Source: Eubacterium sp. AF16-48
Lineage (GTDB): Bacteria > Bacillota > Clostridia > Lachnospirales > Lachnospiraceae
Reading direction: 5' to 3'
Assembly: GCF_003479405.1 (NCBI RefSeq)
Contig: NZ_QUHB01000003.1
Span: 197,291-261,290 of the forward strand
Length of the DNA: 64,000 nucleotides
In this document: one piece after another, positions 33,271-41,145 of the stretch
Numbering within the stretch: position 1 is the first letter of the stretch
How the letters are laid out: each line of letters starts with the position of its first letter
The notes under the pieces: generated by a model
The model's input: the letters and a program-made list of their open reading frames with translations, nothing else
Told to the model about the DNA's origin: nothing
Databases searched by the model: none
Translations under genes and position numbers: made by a program

Positions 33271-34485
33271 ATGGGATTAAAAAAATTTTTATTAGGTGCA
33301 GGTGCAGTTGTAGGTGCAATCGTTGCAGCACCTGTTGTGCTACCAGCTGCTGCAGCAGTGGGAACAGCGGCGGCCGGTACAGCTTTAGGTGGAGCGGCAG
33401 TGTCGGCAATGGGAGCTGTAGGTGCCGGAGTGGGAGCAGCAGCGGGTGCCGTAGGATTGTCATCTGTAGCAACTGTAGTAGGAACTTCTGCTGGAGCGGC
33501 AGCCGTAGGTACAATTGCAACAACAGCAGCCGTAGGAGCAACCACTGGAGTATCTGGTGCTATTAAAATGAAAGAATCAAAATCGATTAAGGAACAGGCA
33601 GAGGAAGTTTATAACTCTGCGAGAGATAAATTTGATGAAAAAGAATCTTCAGCAAATGAAAGGTTAGAGCAGCTTGGAAAAGATAAAGTTGAAACATGGA
33701 CTCATATTGTAAAATTTGCCGATACATATAAAAAAGTAAATAATATTTCTTTTGAAGGTGAGGTAGCAATTGATGAAGAATTAAAATTTGATGAAAATCA
33801 GTTAGAAAATGTAAATGTATTAGCTATGAGCGTTCGAGATGTTGTTAAAGGTGGAGTTATATCATTAGCAGGAGGAGAACTCGCAGGTCTTGCTGTATCA
33901 ACGGGTTTTACAAGTCTGGCAACAGCTTCAACAGGAGTAGCAATCTCGTCTTTATCAGGAGCAGCAGCTACAAATGCTTCTCTAGCTGCATTAGGAGGAG
34001 GAGCATTAAAGGCTGGAGGTCTAGGTATGGCTGGTGGAGCTACAGTTGCAAACTGTTTAACGTTTGCACCGGCAGCAGCTATAGCAGGAATTTATTTTAG
34101 CAGAAAAGGAAGTAAAAGCCTTGAGGCTGCTAAAGGAAGCCTAAGTGAGGCAGAAGAATTAGCAGAAAAAATGAAAAAAGCAGGAATTGAATTAGACAAG
34201 TTAAGAAAATTAGCAAATAAGTTGGATGCTATCGTAGTTGATTATGATAATGTATTTAAAGAAAAATTAGACAAGTTTGTAAAACTTGTTGATAGAGAAA
34301 AGGACTTTAAAAAATATTCTCAATCGGAAAAGAGAGAGGTATACATTGTTGCAAAATTAGCAGTTATATTGAAGGATCTTACTTGCACACCTTTGATGAA
34401 TGAAGAAACTTCAAAAGTATCTAAGTATAAGGTTGACAAGGTTATTAATAGTAGCAAGGAGGATTATAATAAATTAGTCAATTAA
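33271..34485 (+). CDS. Glycine/alanine-rich membrane protein with coiled-coil regions
   Basis: AGGAGGAG precedes the ATG. Residues 5-95 are almost entirely Gly/Ala/Val with GxxxG-type repeats (for example GAVGAGVGAAAGAVG), a glycine-zipper-like hydrophobic block. A charged coiled coil follows (about 98-140). A second Gly/Ala-rich hydrophobic block lies at about 188-275, and a long charged helical tail (about 276-404) ends the protein. Two glycine-zipper blocks each followed by a coiled coil suggest an oligomerising, membrane-inserting protein. There is no signal peptide in the classical sense. The function is unknown. Pore formation is only a hypothesis. Confidence 0.72.
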   Translation: MGLKKFLLGAGAVVGAIVAAPVVLPAAAAVGTAAAGTALGGAAVSAMGAVGAGVGAAAGAVGLSSVATVVGTSAGAAAVGTIATTAAVGATTGVSGAIKMKESKSIKEQAEEVYNSARDKFDEKESSANERLEQLGKDKVETWTHIVKFADTYKKVNNISFEGEVAIDEELKFDENQLENVNVLAMSVRDVVKGGVISLAGGELAGLAVSTGFTSLATASTGVAISSLSGAAATNASLAALGGGALKAGGLGMAGGATVANCLTFAPAAAIAGIYFSRKGSKSLEAAKGSLSEAEELAEKMKKAGIELDKLRKLANKLDAIVVDYDNVFKEKLDKFVKLVDREKDFKKYSQSEKREVYIVAKLAVILKDLTCTPLMNEETSKVSKYKVDKVINSSKEDYNKLVN

Positions 34486-34607
34486 TGGTCCTTTTTCTCA
34501 CAACAATGACATATCCTGTCATCCTGTTCTGATATATTGTACTTACAATGAAACATACAAGTAAGGTTTATTCTTATCAGTGAATGTTAGAAAGGAAAGG
34601 TACAAAG

Positions 34608-34802
34608 ATGTTTAAATTTATTGAAAATTTAATGGCGGATGCGAAAATCAGAAAGTGTGAAAAAGAACTGGAGGAGTCAGATGTTTCAATGGATGATATG
34701 CACCAGTTGAATATGGCAATGAAATTATGGCAGGAGGAAGGAATGGATGCTGCTGAATCCTGGGAACAGTCAGGAGCCATGAGAGAAAAATTGAGAGTGT
34801 GA
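34608..34802 (+). CDS. Small acidic helical protein, 3' end fused into an IS256-like end
   Basis: ATG 34608 has AAAGG eight bases upstream. The 64-residue product (MFKFIENLMADAKIRKCEKE and onward) is acidic and helical. Its stop codon TGA (34800-34802) lies within the left end of the IS256-family element, so the natural C-terminus may have been cut by the insertion. It is separated from the glycine-rich protein by 120 bases. Function is unknown. Confidence 0.5.
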   Translation: MFKFIENLMADAKIRKCEKELEESDVSMDDMHQLNMAMKLWQEEGMDAAESWEQSGAMREKLRV

Positions 34803-34840
34803 AAGTTTTTCTGTAAATTAAATATTTAAATATAATTAAT

Positions 34841-34878
34841 AGGCCTTCTATGATAAAATTTATTATTATAGGAGGCCT
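34841..34878 (+). promoter_or_regulatory. Hairpin sequestering the transposase ribosome-binding site
   Basis: AGGCCTTCTAT (34841-34851) can pair with ATAGGAGGCCT (34868-34878) with one mismatch. The 3' arm contains the AGGAGG site for the transposase ATG at 34884. Transcripts entering from outside would fold and block translation, a known protection in other insertion sequences. Confidence 0.6.
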
Positions 34879-34883
34879 TAATT

Positions 34884-36125
34884 ATGGCAAGAGAAAGAAA
34901 AAAAGTACACAAGGTACAAATGACTGATGGCAAACGTGCCATCATCCACCAGCTATTGGATGAATATGACATCCAGACAGCTGAAGACATCCAGGAGGCA
35001 TTAAAAGATCTTCTTGGAGGTACAATCAAAGAAATGATGGAAGCTGAAATGGATGACCATTTGGGTTATTCAAAATCACAACGTTCAGAATCCGATGATT
35101 ATCGAAAAGGTTACAAGTCGAAGCGTGTCAACAGTAGTTATGGCTCCATGGAAATCGATGTTCCACAGGACCGTCGTTCTACTTTTGAACCACAAATTGT
35201 AAAAAAACGTCAGAAAGACATTTCAGACATTGACCAGAAAATAATCTCAATGTACGCAAAGGGAATGACAACAAGGCAGATTTCCGACACAATTGAAGAT
35301 ATTTATGGATTTGAAACATCAGAAGGATTTATTTCTGATGTGACTGATAAAATAATGCCACAAATCGAGGACTGGCAAAACCGACCGTTAGATGAAATTT
35401 ATCCTGTTGTTTACATAGATGCCATCCATTATTCTGTAAGGGATGAGGGAATAATAAGAAAGCTTGCGGCCTATGTAATTCTCGGCATTACAGTGGACGG
35501 GAAAAAGGATGTATTAAGCATAAGTGTTGGAGATAATGAAAGTTCTAAATACTGGTTGTCTGTATTGAATGAATTAAAAAACCGAGGTGTAAAGGACATT
35601 CTTGTTATATGTGCCGATGGTTTAAGTGGCATAAAGGAAGCCATATCAGCAGCTTTTCCAAACACAGAATATCAAAGATGCATAGTTCATCAGGTGAGAA
35701 ACACTCTTAAATATGTACCTGACAAGGACAGAAAAGTTTTTGCAAAAGATCTTAAAACAATATATCAGGCAGTTAACGAAGAAAAAGCTCTTGAAGCTTT
35801 AGACAGGGTGACTGAAAAATGGACTCCGAAGTATCCAAACGCAATGAAAAGATGGAAAGACAACTGGGACGTAATATCACCTATTTTCAAATTTTCAGAT
35901 ACTGTCCGAAAAGTAATATATACAACCAATGCCATTGAAAGTTTAAATTCAACATACAGGAAACTTAATCGTCAGAGAAGTGTATTTCCAAGCGACAAGG
36001 CATTGTTGAAAGCTCTGTACCTTTCAACGTTTGAAGCAACGAAGAAATGGACAACGACCTTAAGAAACTGGGCTCAGGTGTATGGAGAACTGAGCATTAT
36101 GTACGAAGGCCGTTTGCCTGAATAG
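34884..36125 (+). CDS. IS256-family transposase
   Basis: The product has 413 residues, the family's usual size, and no lesion is seen. It carries the family blocks ALKDLLGGTIKEMMEAEMDD, MDDHLGYSKSQRS, FEPQIVKKRQKDIS, IYPVVYIDAIHYSVRDEG (first catalytic Asp), VICADGLSGIKEAI (second Asp), FPNTEYQRCIVHQVRNTLKY and YTTNAIESLNSTYRKLN (catalytic Glu). It is a DDE enzyme that moves the element by a copy-out mechanism. Its ribosome site lies within a hairpin. This is the only apparently intact transposase in the window. Confidence 0.95.
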   Translation: MARERKKVHKVQMTDGKRAIIHQLLDEYDIQTAEDIQEALKDLLGGTIKEMMEAEMDDHLGYSKSQRSESDDYRKGYKSKRVNSSYGSMEIDVPQDRRSTFEPQIVKKRQKDISDIDQKIISMYAKGMTTRQISDTIEDIYGFETSEGFISDVTDKIMPQIEDWQNRPLDEIYPVVYIDAIHYSVRDEGIIRKLAAYVILGITVDGKKDVLSISVGDNESSKYWLSVLNELKNRGVKDILVICADGLSGIKEAISAAFPNTEYQRCIVHQVRNTLKYVPDKDRKVFAKDLKTIYQAVNEEKALEALDRVTEKWTPKYPNAMKRWKDNWDVISPIFKFSDTVRKVIYTTNAIESLNSTYRKLNRQRSVFPSDKALLKALYLSTFEATKKWTTTLRNWAQVYGELSIMYEGRLPE

Positions 36126-36204
36126 CATAAAAAATACCCAATATCAAGGATAAATATACGCCCGTTATAAAACGGGCGTCCTTGACATGGGTATTTTTAT
36201 ATGC
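36125..36204 (+). terminator. Long hairpin after the IS256 transposase
   Basis: GCATAAAAAATACCC and its complement at 36190-36204 close an outer stem. Inside, ACGCCCGTT pairs perfectly with AACGGGCGT. A second hairpin (GAGCTGCAAG with CTTACAGCTC) lies at about 36220-36252. The region up to 36400 holds no gene. Confidence 0.6.
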
Positions 36205-36401
36205 TAGTTATATAAACAAGAGCTGCAAGCTCATTTCATGAACTTACAGCTCCATCACTTATCATAGAATGTCTATTTACAGACTTTATTTCACAGACTC
36301 ACATAAAATCTATCCCCACCCACTTTCCACCATTCCCCTTTGTCTTATCCAAATTATATGATAAAATACATAATAACAAGAAAACATAGCGAGGTGTTCT
36401 A

Positions 36402-37370
36402 GTGAGAAACAGACTAATTATTTTATTTATAATGATATTTGCCCTTACAGGGTGCAGTGCTGACAGCAGTAGTATTAGATTTGGTGCGGCAGGAATCGGC
36501 GGTGCATACCATGTATTTAGCGATATTTTCGCAGGAGTAGTGAGTGAGGCGGACAACGGCTATGATATGCAGGTAAAAACCACAGCCGGTTCGGCGGCGA
36601 ATCTCCGACTTTTATCAAAGGGCTATCTGCAAATGGCAATTGCCCAGAATGATATGACAAATGATGCGTACTACGGCGAAGGCAATTTCGCAGGTGGCGA
36701 TAAATACCGTGGATACAGTGCCATTGCAACATTATATGACGAGGCATGTCAGATTGTTGTAAGGAAGGATTCAAACATCAAATCGGTAAATGACCTTCAG
36801 GGAAAGAATATCAGCATAGGAGAAAAGGAATCAGGAACAGAACAAAGTGCAAAACAGATTTTACAGGCTTACGGACTTACAGACAGATTAGTAAAAACAG
36901 TTCAGTTAGATTATACCAGTGCAGCAGACAAGTTAAAAGATATGGAAATTGATGCATTTTTCTGTACAGCAGGAACAGCCACTACAGTAATCAGTGAACT
37001 GGCGAAGCAGTGTGATATTGAACTATTGTCATTAGATGATGAAAGTATCAAAAAACTTGAGTCAGCTTACAAATCATACAACATATATACTATTCCGGCA
37101 GGCACATACAATGGACAAAAGCAGGATGTTAAAACGGTTGCTGTTAAAGCACTTCTTCTGGCAAGTGATAAATTATCAGACAAAACAGTTAAGGATATAA
37201 CTAAAATTCTTTTTGATAAGAAGGAAGAAATTCAGCTGGCACTGCCGGTGGATATTTCCTTAGATGAAAAAACTGCTGTGGAAGGAATTTCAATTCCATT
37301 TCACAAAGGTGCTGCAGAATATTACAAAGAATGCGGCATTGACGTTAAAACAGAGAAAGGAAATAATTAA
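36402..37370 (+). CDS. TAXI-family solute-binding lipoprotein
   Basis: The start is a GTG with GAGGTG upstream. A lipoprotein signal peptide (about 1-18) ends in LTGC. The mature part begins SSIRFGAAGIGGAYHVFSD, the TAXI/TRAP receptor pattern (GxxxGxYY-like), then TTAGSAANLRLLSKGYLQMA, IVVRKDSNIKSVNDLQGKNI and SIGEKESGTEQSAKQIL. TAXI proteins bind organic acids such as glutamate for TRAP permeases. No TRAP permease gene is near. The next gene, eight bases away, is a GltS-type carrier, so the two may act together or the receptor may be a sensor. Confidence 0.9.
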   Translation: MRNRLIILFIMIFALTGCSADSSSIRFGAAGIGGAYHVFSDIFAGVVSEADNGYDMQVKTTAGSAANLRLLSKGYLQMAIAQNDMTNDAYYGEGNFAGGDKYRGYSAIATLYDEACQIVVRKDSNIKSVNDLQGKNISIGEKESGTEQSAKQILQAYGLTDRLVKTVQLDYTSAADKLKDMEIDAFFCTAGTATTVISELAKQCDIELLSLDDESIKKLESAYKSYNIYTIPAGTYNGQKQDVKTVAVKALLLASDKLSDKTVKDITKILFDKKEEIQLALPVDISLDEKTAVEGISIPFHKGAAEYYKECGIDVKTEKGNN

Positions 37371-37378
37371 CAGCTGAT

Positions 37379-38566
37379 ATGAAGATAGAATTGGATATGT
37401 ATCAGACAATGGCAGTTGCTGTCCTTGTTCTGATGTTGGGAAAATTTTTAAAAAAGAGAGTTAATTTTTTAGAAAGATTTTGTATTCCGGCACCGGTTAT
37501 TGGTGGCGTAATATTTGCAGTATTTACATGTATATGCTATGTAACAGGAGTGGCGGAGTTTACCTTTGACGATATTTTAAAGGAAGTATGCATGGTATTT
37601 TTCTTTACATCTGTAGGCTTTCAGGCAAATCTAAAGGTTTTGAGAAGTGGCGGAAAAGCAATGATTGTATTTCTTGGATTGGTTATTACCTTAATTGTAT
37701 TTCAGAATTTTCTGGCAGTAGGACTTTCAAAATTGCTAAACATAAGTCCGTTAGTGGGATTGTGTACAGGCTCAATTCCAATGGTTGGAGGACATGGTAC
37801 GGCAGGAGCCTTTGGCCCGGTTTTGGAAGACTTTGGAATTGACGGAGCCACTACGTTATGTACCGCAGGAGCTACATTTGGTTTAATTGCAGGAAGCGTA
37901 ATGGGTGGTCCTGTAGGAAGACGTTTAATAGAAAAGAAAAAGCTGTTAGATACAGTTGTTCAGGAAGATGACAGCTTGTTGGTGGAAGAAGAGAAGAAGC
38001 ACGAGAGACACACAAGTATGTACCCTTCAGCAGTTTTCCAGATTATCATTGCCATTGGAATAGGTACCATTGTGTCAGAGCTTTTGTCCCTTACAGGAAT
38101 GACTTTTCCAATATATATAGGTGCAATGATTGTTGCAGCCTGCATTCGTAACATAGGAGAATATTCAGGAAAATTTACCATATATATGGGTGAAATAAAT
38201 GACATTGGTGGTATAAGCCTTTCACTGTTTTTAGGCATGGCAATGATTACCCTTAAAATCTGGCAGTTAGCAGAACTGGCACTTCCACTGGTGATTTTAT
38301 TGGCAGGACAGACACTTCTTATATTGTTCTTCACATATTTTGTAGTGTTTAATGTAATGGGAAGAGACTATGATGCAGCAGTATTATCCTCAGGTGTATG
38401 TGGCTTCGGAATGGGTGCCACCCCTAATGCCATGGCAAATATGCAGGCATTGTGTGAGAAATACGAGCCATCAGTTAAGGCGTATCTGTTAGTTCCATTG
38501 GTAGGAAGTTTATTCGCCGATTTCTTAAACAGTTTAGTAGTTACATTCTTCATTAACTTTTTATAG
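37379..38566 (+). CDS. gltS: Sodium/glutamate symporter, GltS family
   Basis: The product has 395 residues and about 10-11 membrane helices. It has GltS signatures: FCIPAPVIGGVIFAVFTC, LVGLCTGSIPMVGGHGTAGAFG, FGLIAGSVMGGPVGRRLIE in the first half and CGFGMGATPNAMANMQA in the second, the inverted repeat of the family. A cytoplasmic acidic loop (about 195-225) splits the halves. The carrier imports glutamate with Na+. It starts eight bases after the TAXI lipoprotein gene, so the pair is probably one operon. Confidence 0.93.
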   Translation: MKIELDMYQTMAVAVLVLMLGKFLKKRVNFLERFCIPAPVIGGVIFAVFTCICYVTGVAEFTFDDILKEVCMVFFFTSVGFQANLKVLRSGGKAMIVFLGLVITLIVFQNFLAVGLSKLLNISPLVGLCTGSIPMVGGHGTAGAFGPVLEDFGIDGATTLCTAGATFGLIAGSVMGGPVGRRLIEKKKLLDTVVQEDDSLLVEEEKKHERHTSMYPSAVFQIIIAIGIGTIVSELLSLTGMTFPIYIGAMIVAACIRNIGEYSGKFTIYMGEINDIGGISLSLFLGMAMITLKIWQLAELALPLVILLAGQTLLILFFTYFVVFNVMGRDYDAAVLSSGVCGFGMGATPNAMANMQALCEKYEPSVKAYLLVPLVGSLFADFLNSLVVTFFINFL

Positions 38567-38592
38567 AAAATGTATATTCGGGAGGTATAAAA

Positions 38593-38778
38593 ATGCTCAT
38601 AAAAAAAATAAGAAAAAAACGTGGTGATTATGAGGTGGAAAGTGAAAACCTTGCAGTTCCTGAAATCCATACAGGAGAAATAAAGGAAGAAGAAAAGGAC
38701 GACAAAACAGACAAGGACGGGTACATCACATATGATAATGTAGCAATACCGGAAATTCACATTAAGAGAAAAAAATAA
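38593..38778 (+). CDS. Small charged protein with a duplicated VPEIH motif
   Basis: The 61-residue product has GGGAGG before its ATG. The segments LAVPEIHTGEIK and VAIPEIHIKRK are two copies of one motif separated by a Lys/Asp/Glu-rich linker. There is no signal or membrane segment. It sits between gltS and a dead alcohol dehydrogenase, 14 bases before the latter. Function is unknown. Confidence 0.55.
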   Translation: MLIKKIRKKRGDYEVESENLAVPEIHTGEIKEEEKDDKTDKDGYITYDNVAIPEIHIKRKK

Positions 38779-38792
38779 GGAGGAGGTTTCAT

Positions 38793-39453
38793 ATGAATAA
38801 TTTTGTATACGACATACCTACTAAGGTGTATTTTGGAGAAAATCAGCTAGGTCATTTAGGTGAAGAATTAAGTAAGTACGGAAAAAAGGTACTGCTTGCA
38901 TATGGTGGCGGTTCTGTAATTGACTGCACAAAATACATTGGAGCGGCAGCTTTTTATGACGGAGATGCATGGGATATATTAGAGCAGAAAACAGACGTTA
39001 AGTAGTATCTTCCTATTGTGGACATCCTCATGGGCAATAAACGGATTTATAGATGGTGGCAAGCGTCAGGCGTGGAGTTGTCATCCAATGGAGCATGAAC
39101 TCTCAGCAATATATGACATAACTCATGGTTTAGGTCTGGCAATACTTACACCACGTTGGATGAAATATTGTCTTGACGAAACTACAGTGTCAAAATACGT
39201 GGATTTTGCGGTAAATGTATTTGGAGTTGACGAAAATCTCCCACCAATGGAAATTGCAAACAAAGGTATTGAAATGATGGAAAAATTCCTTTTTGAAACA
39301 TTAGGATTAAAGAGCAGTTTTACTGATATTGGAATTGATGAAAGTCATTTTGAAGTAATGGCTGAAAAGGCAGTAAGGCTGGGAGGACTGGCATATGCAT
39401 TTAAACCTCTTGCAAAAGAAGATGTTGTAAATATTTTCAAAATGTGTTTATAA
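38793..39453 (+). pseudogene. Iron-type alcohol dehydrogenase with two internal deletions
   Basis: The frame begins MNNFVYDIPTKVYFGENQLG, the BDH/YqhD-type Fe-ADH start, then passes from LLAYGGGS directly into VIDCTKYIGAAAF. The ~60 residues normally between the first and second GGGS motifs are gone, as expected from recombination between two near-identical GGGS codon runs. After TDVK a stop (39003-39005) follows. The C-terminal part resumes from about 39016 (INGFIDGGKRQAWSCHPMEH, HGLGLAILTPRWMKY) after a second loss that removes the region with the first metal ligands. The normal length is about 390 residues; about 215 remain. Confidence 0.85.
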
Positions 39454-39504
39454 ATAAGATATTTGCCGGAAGTGGTAAACAGTAAAATTAAATAAGAATA
39501 AAAC

Positions 39505-39545
39505 AATGTCGGTTATCATTTTGGTAGCCGGCATTTCTTTTTATC
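39505..39545 (+). terminator. Terminator after the alcohol dehydrogenase remnant
   Basis: AATGTCGGTTAT pairs with GTAGCCGGCATT (G-U pairs included), followed by TCTTTTTATC. Confidence 0.7.
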
Positions 39546-39595
39546 TTAATTTATGCTAACCTATTATCAAGTAATTAGCAAAGTCAGGATAAAAA

Positions 39596-40990
39596 ATGAG
39601 AGAAATGATTAATAATAAAAAAAGAGTTTATGCCGTTATTATATTGGCATTATTTAATTTTATATTTTTAGGAACAGAGTATCTGTTTGACAACATGATG
39701 AAATATGTAACTGATTCTAAAGGTGTGGTAATTGCACAAAGTTACATATTAGGAGCCAGCGTATTGGGATTTATCATATTCCCTTTTATTAAAGGCTGTG
39801 TGAAGAGTAAGGTGCCATACATAGGAAGCATATTGGCAGTAGCAGGGTATATTGGCGGTGTATTGATAATAGTTATGCATTTTTCATATGTTTTAATATT
39901 AATTGCCGGGTGCCTTATTTTTGTGTTGTTAGGAATTATAGGCAGTTTAACCCATTACCTTGTGGCAATTAATCTGTTTAAAGATGGCAGTCTGGCAAAG
40001 ACTATTGGTTTTTCATATGCCATAGGTTTGTACCTTCAGTTCATTAATAACAATCTTATAAACAATGACAGGGCAGAGGCTGTTGTATTGTCAGTAATGA
40101 TGATAATATGGCTGGCTGTTATTTTAAGTTATGCTTTAAAAAAGCCGGAAGATATTGTGTCAGCAACGGGGCAAAATCAGGATATACTCAAAAGACCAAA
40201 AGTTGCAGCTATAACCCTGATTTTTCAGGTGTTGTTCATGGCATGTATATTTTCTACCCTTGATAATGTGGTTACATTATTCCATTCCACAGGAAAGGTT
40301 GACATAGGACAGCTGCCAAGACTATTGCTGGCAGTAAGTGGAATTTTGGCAGGTATTTTATTTGATATGGGAAAAAGACGGTATATGAGTATTATTATGT
40401 ACTGTGTGACTCTGTTATCTACTATTTGCGTATTAGTTATAATGACAGGGGGCAGATTCATGGTAGGTCTTATGGTATTTTATCTGTCAGCAGGATTTTT
40501 CGCAGTATTTTTTACTACGGCATTTATTGAACTGTCTTTCCATATGAAAAAAATGGAACTTTGGGCAGGACTTGGACGTGGTGTAAACAATTTATGTGCT
40601 GCCATTATAGGAACATTATCCATCAATTTGTTTGAAACAAAAAGCGTTTTTGTTAATAGCATTGTAGCATTGGTTATGTTTGTGTTAATAAGTTTATCAA
40701 TATTCATATACTATATGCATAATGGCATAAGACAGGATATAGAGTCTATAGAGCCTCAGGAGGAAGATTTAAAAGACAAATTTATAAAATTCTCAGAAAC
40801 ATTTTCCTTAACACCAAGGGAAAAAGAGGTGATGATGAAACTTCTTACGTCCGACAAAAGTGTACAGGATATAGCAGGAGAATTATATATTTCAAGAGCA
40901 GCATTGTACAGGCATATTGCCAACTTAAATGAGAAAACAGGTACCAAATCCAGAGTGGGTCTGATTCAGTTTTATTATGAGTGGAAATAA
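39596..40990 (+). CDS. Membrane-anchored LuxR-family transcriptional regulator
   Basis: The 464-residue product has about 12 hydrophobic helices (about 12-380), an MFS-like layout, followed by a LuxR-type helix-turn-helix: LTPREKEVMMKLLTSDKSVQ, DIAGELYISRAALYRHIANL, EKTGTKSRVGLIQ. Such regulators, common in Eggerthellaceae and some Clostridia, are thought to sense small molecules in the membrane. ATG 39605 is a second possible start. Its target may be the neighbouring transport or secreted-protein genes, which is inferred from position only. Confidence 0.85.
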   Translation: MREMINNKKRVYAVIILALFNFIFLGTEYLFDNMMKYVTDSKGVVIAQSYILGASVLGFIIFPFIKGCVKSKVPYIGSILAVAGYIGGVLIIVMHFSYVLILIAGCLIFVLLGIIGSLTHYLVAINLFKDGSLAKTIGFSYAIGLYLQFINNNLINNDRAEAVVLSVMMIIWLAVILSYALKKPEDIVSATGQNQDILKRPKVAAITLIFQVLFMACIFSTLDNVVTLFHSTGKVDIGQLPRLLLAVSGILAGILFDMGKRRYMSIIMYCVTLLSTICVLVIMTGGRFMVGLMVFYLSAGFFAVFFTTAFIELSFHMKKMELWAGLGRGVNNLCAAIIGTLSINLFETKSVFVNSIVALVMFVLISLSIFIYYMHNGIRQDIESIEPQEEDLKDKFIKFSETFSLTPREKEVMMKLLTSDKSVQDIAGELYISRAALYRHIANLNEKTGTKSRVGLIQFYYEWK

Positions 40991-41145
40991 CAAAAAAAAG
41001 CCATAAAATAACGATTTGAGACATATGTAAACTTAAAAAAAAGTAAACTTTATGGGATATTATTCATACAAATACAGGTGGGAGTGCCGGATTTAACCGG
41101 TTCTCGAAAACAAAAAATATTACATACGTGAAAGGAGTATTTGTT

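Larger units (their letters stand above)
34797..36296 (+). mobile_element. IS256-family insertion sequence, about 1.5 kb
   Basis: The proposed ends share an inverted pattern: TGTGAAA, six bases, CTGTAAAT at the left (34798-34818) and its reverse complement at the right (36275-36295). This gives 15 matched bases in 21. One intact transposase lies inside. A clear target-site duplication was not found, so the ends are provisional and the insertion may be old. Confidence 0.6.

Noticed and set aside
33246..33545. Long minus-strand Ala/Pro-rich open frames opposite the glycine-rich protein
   Set aside because: They are mirror images of the GCn/GGn codons of the plus-strand gene and have no ribosome site.
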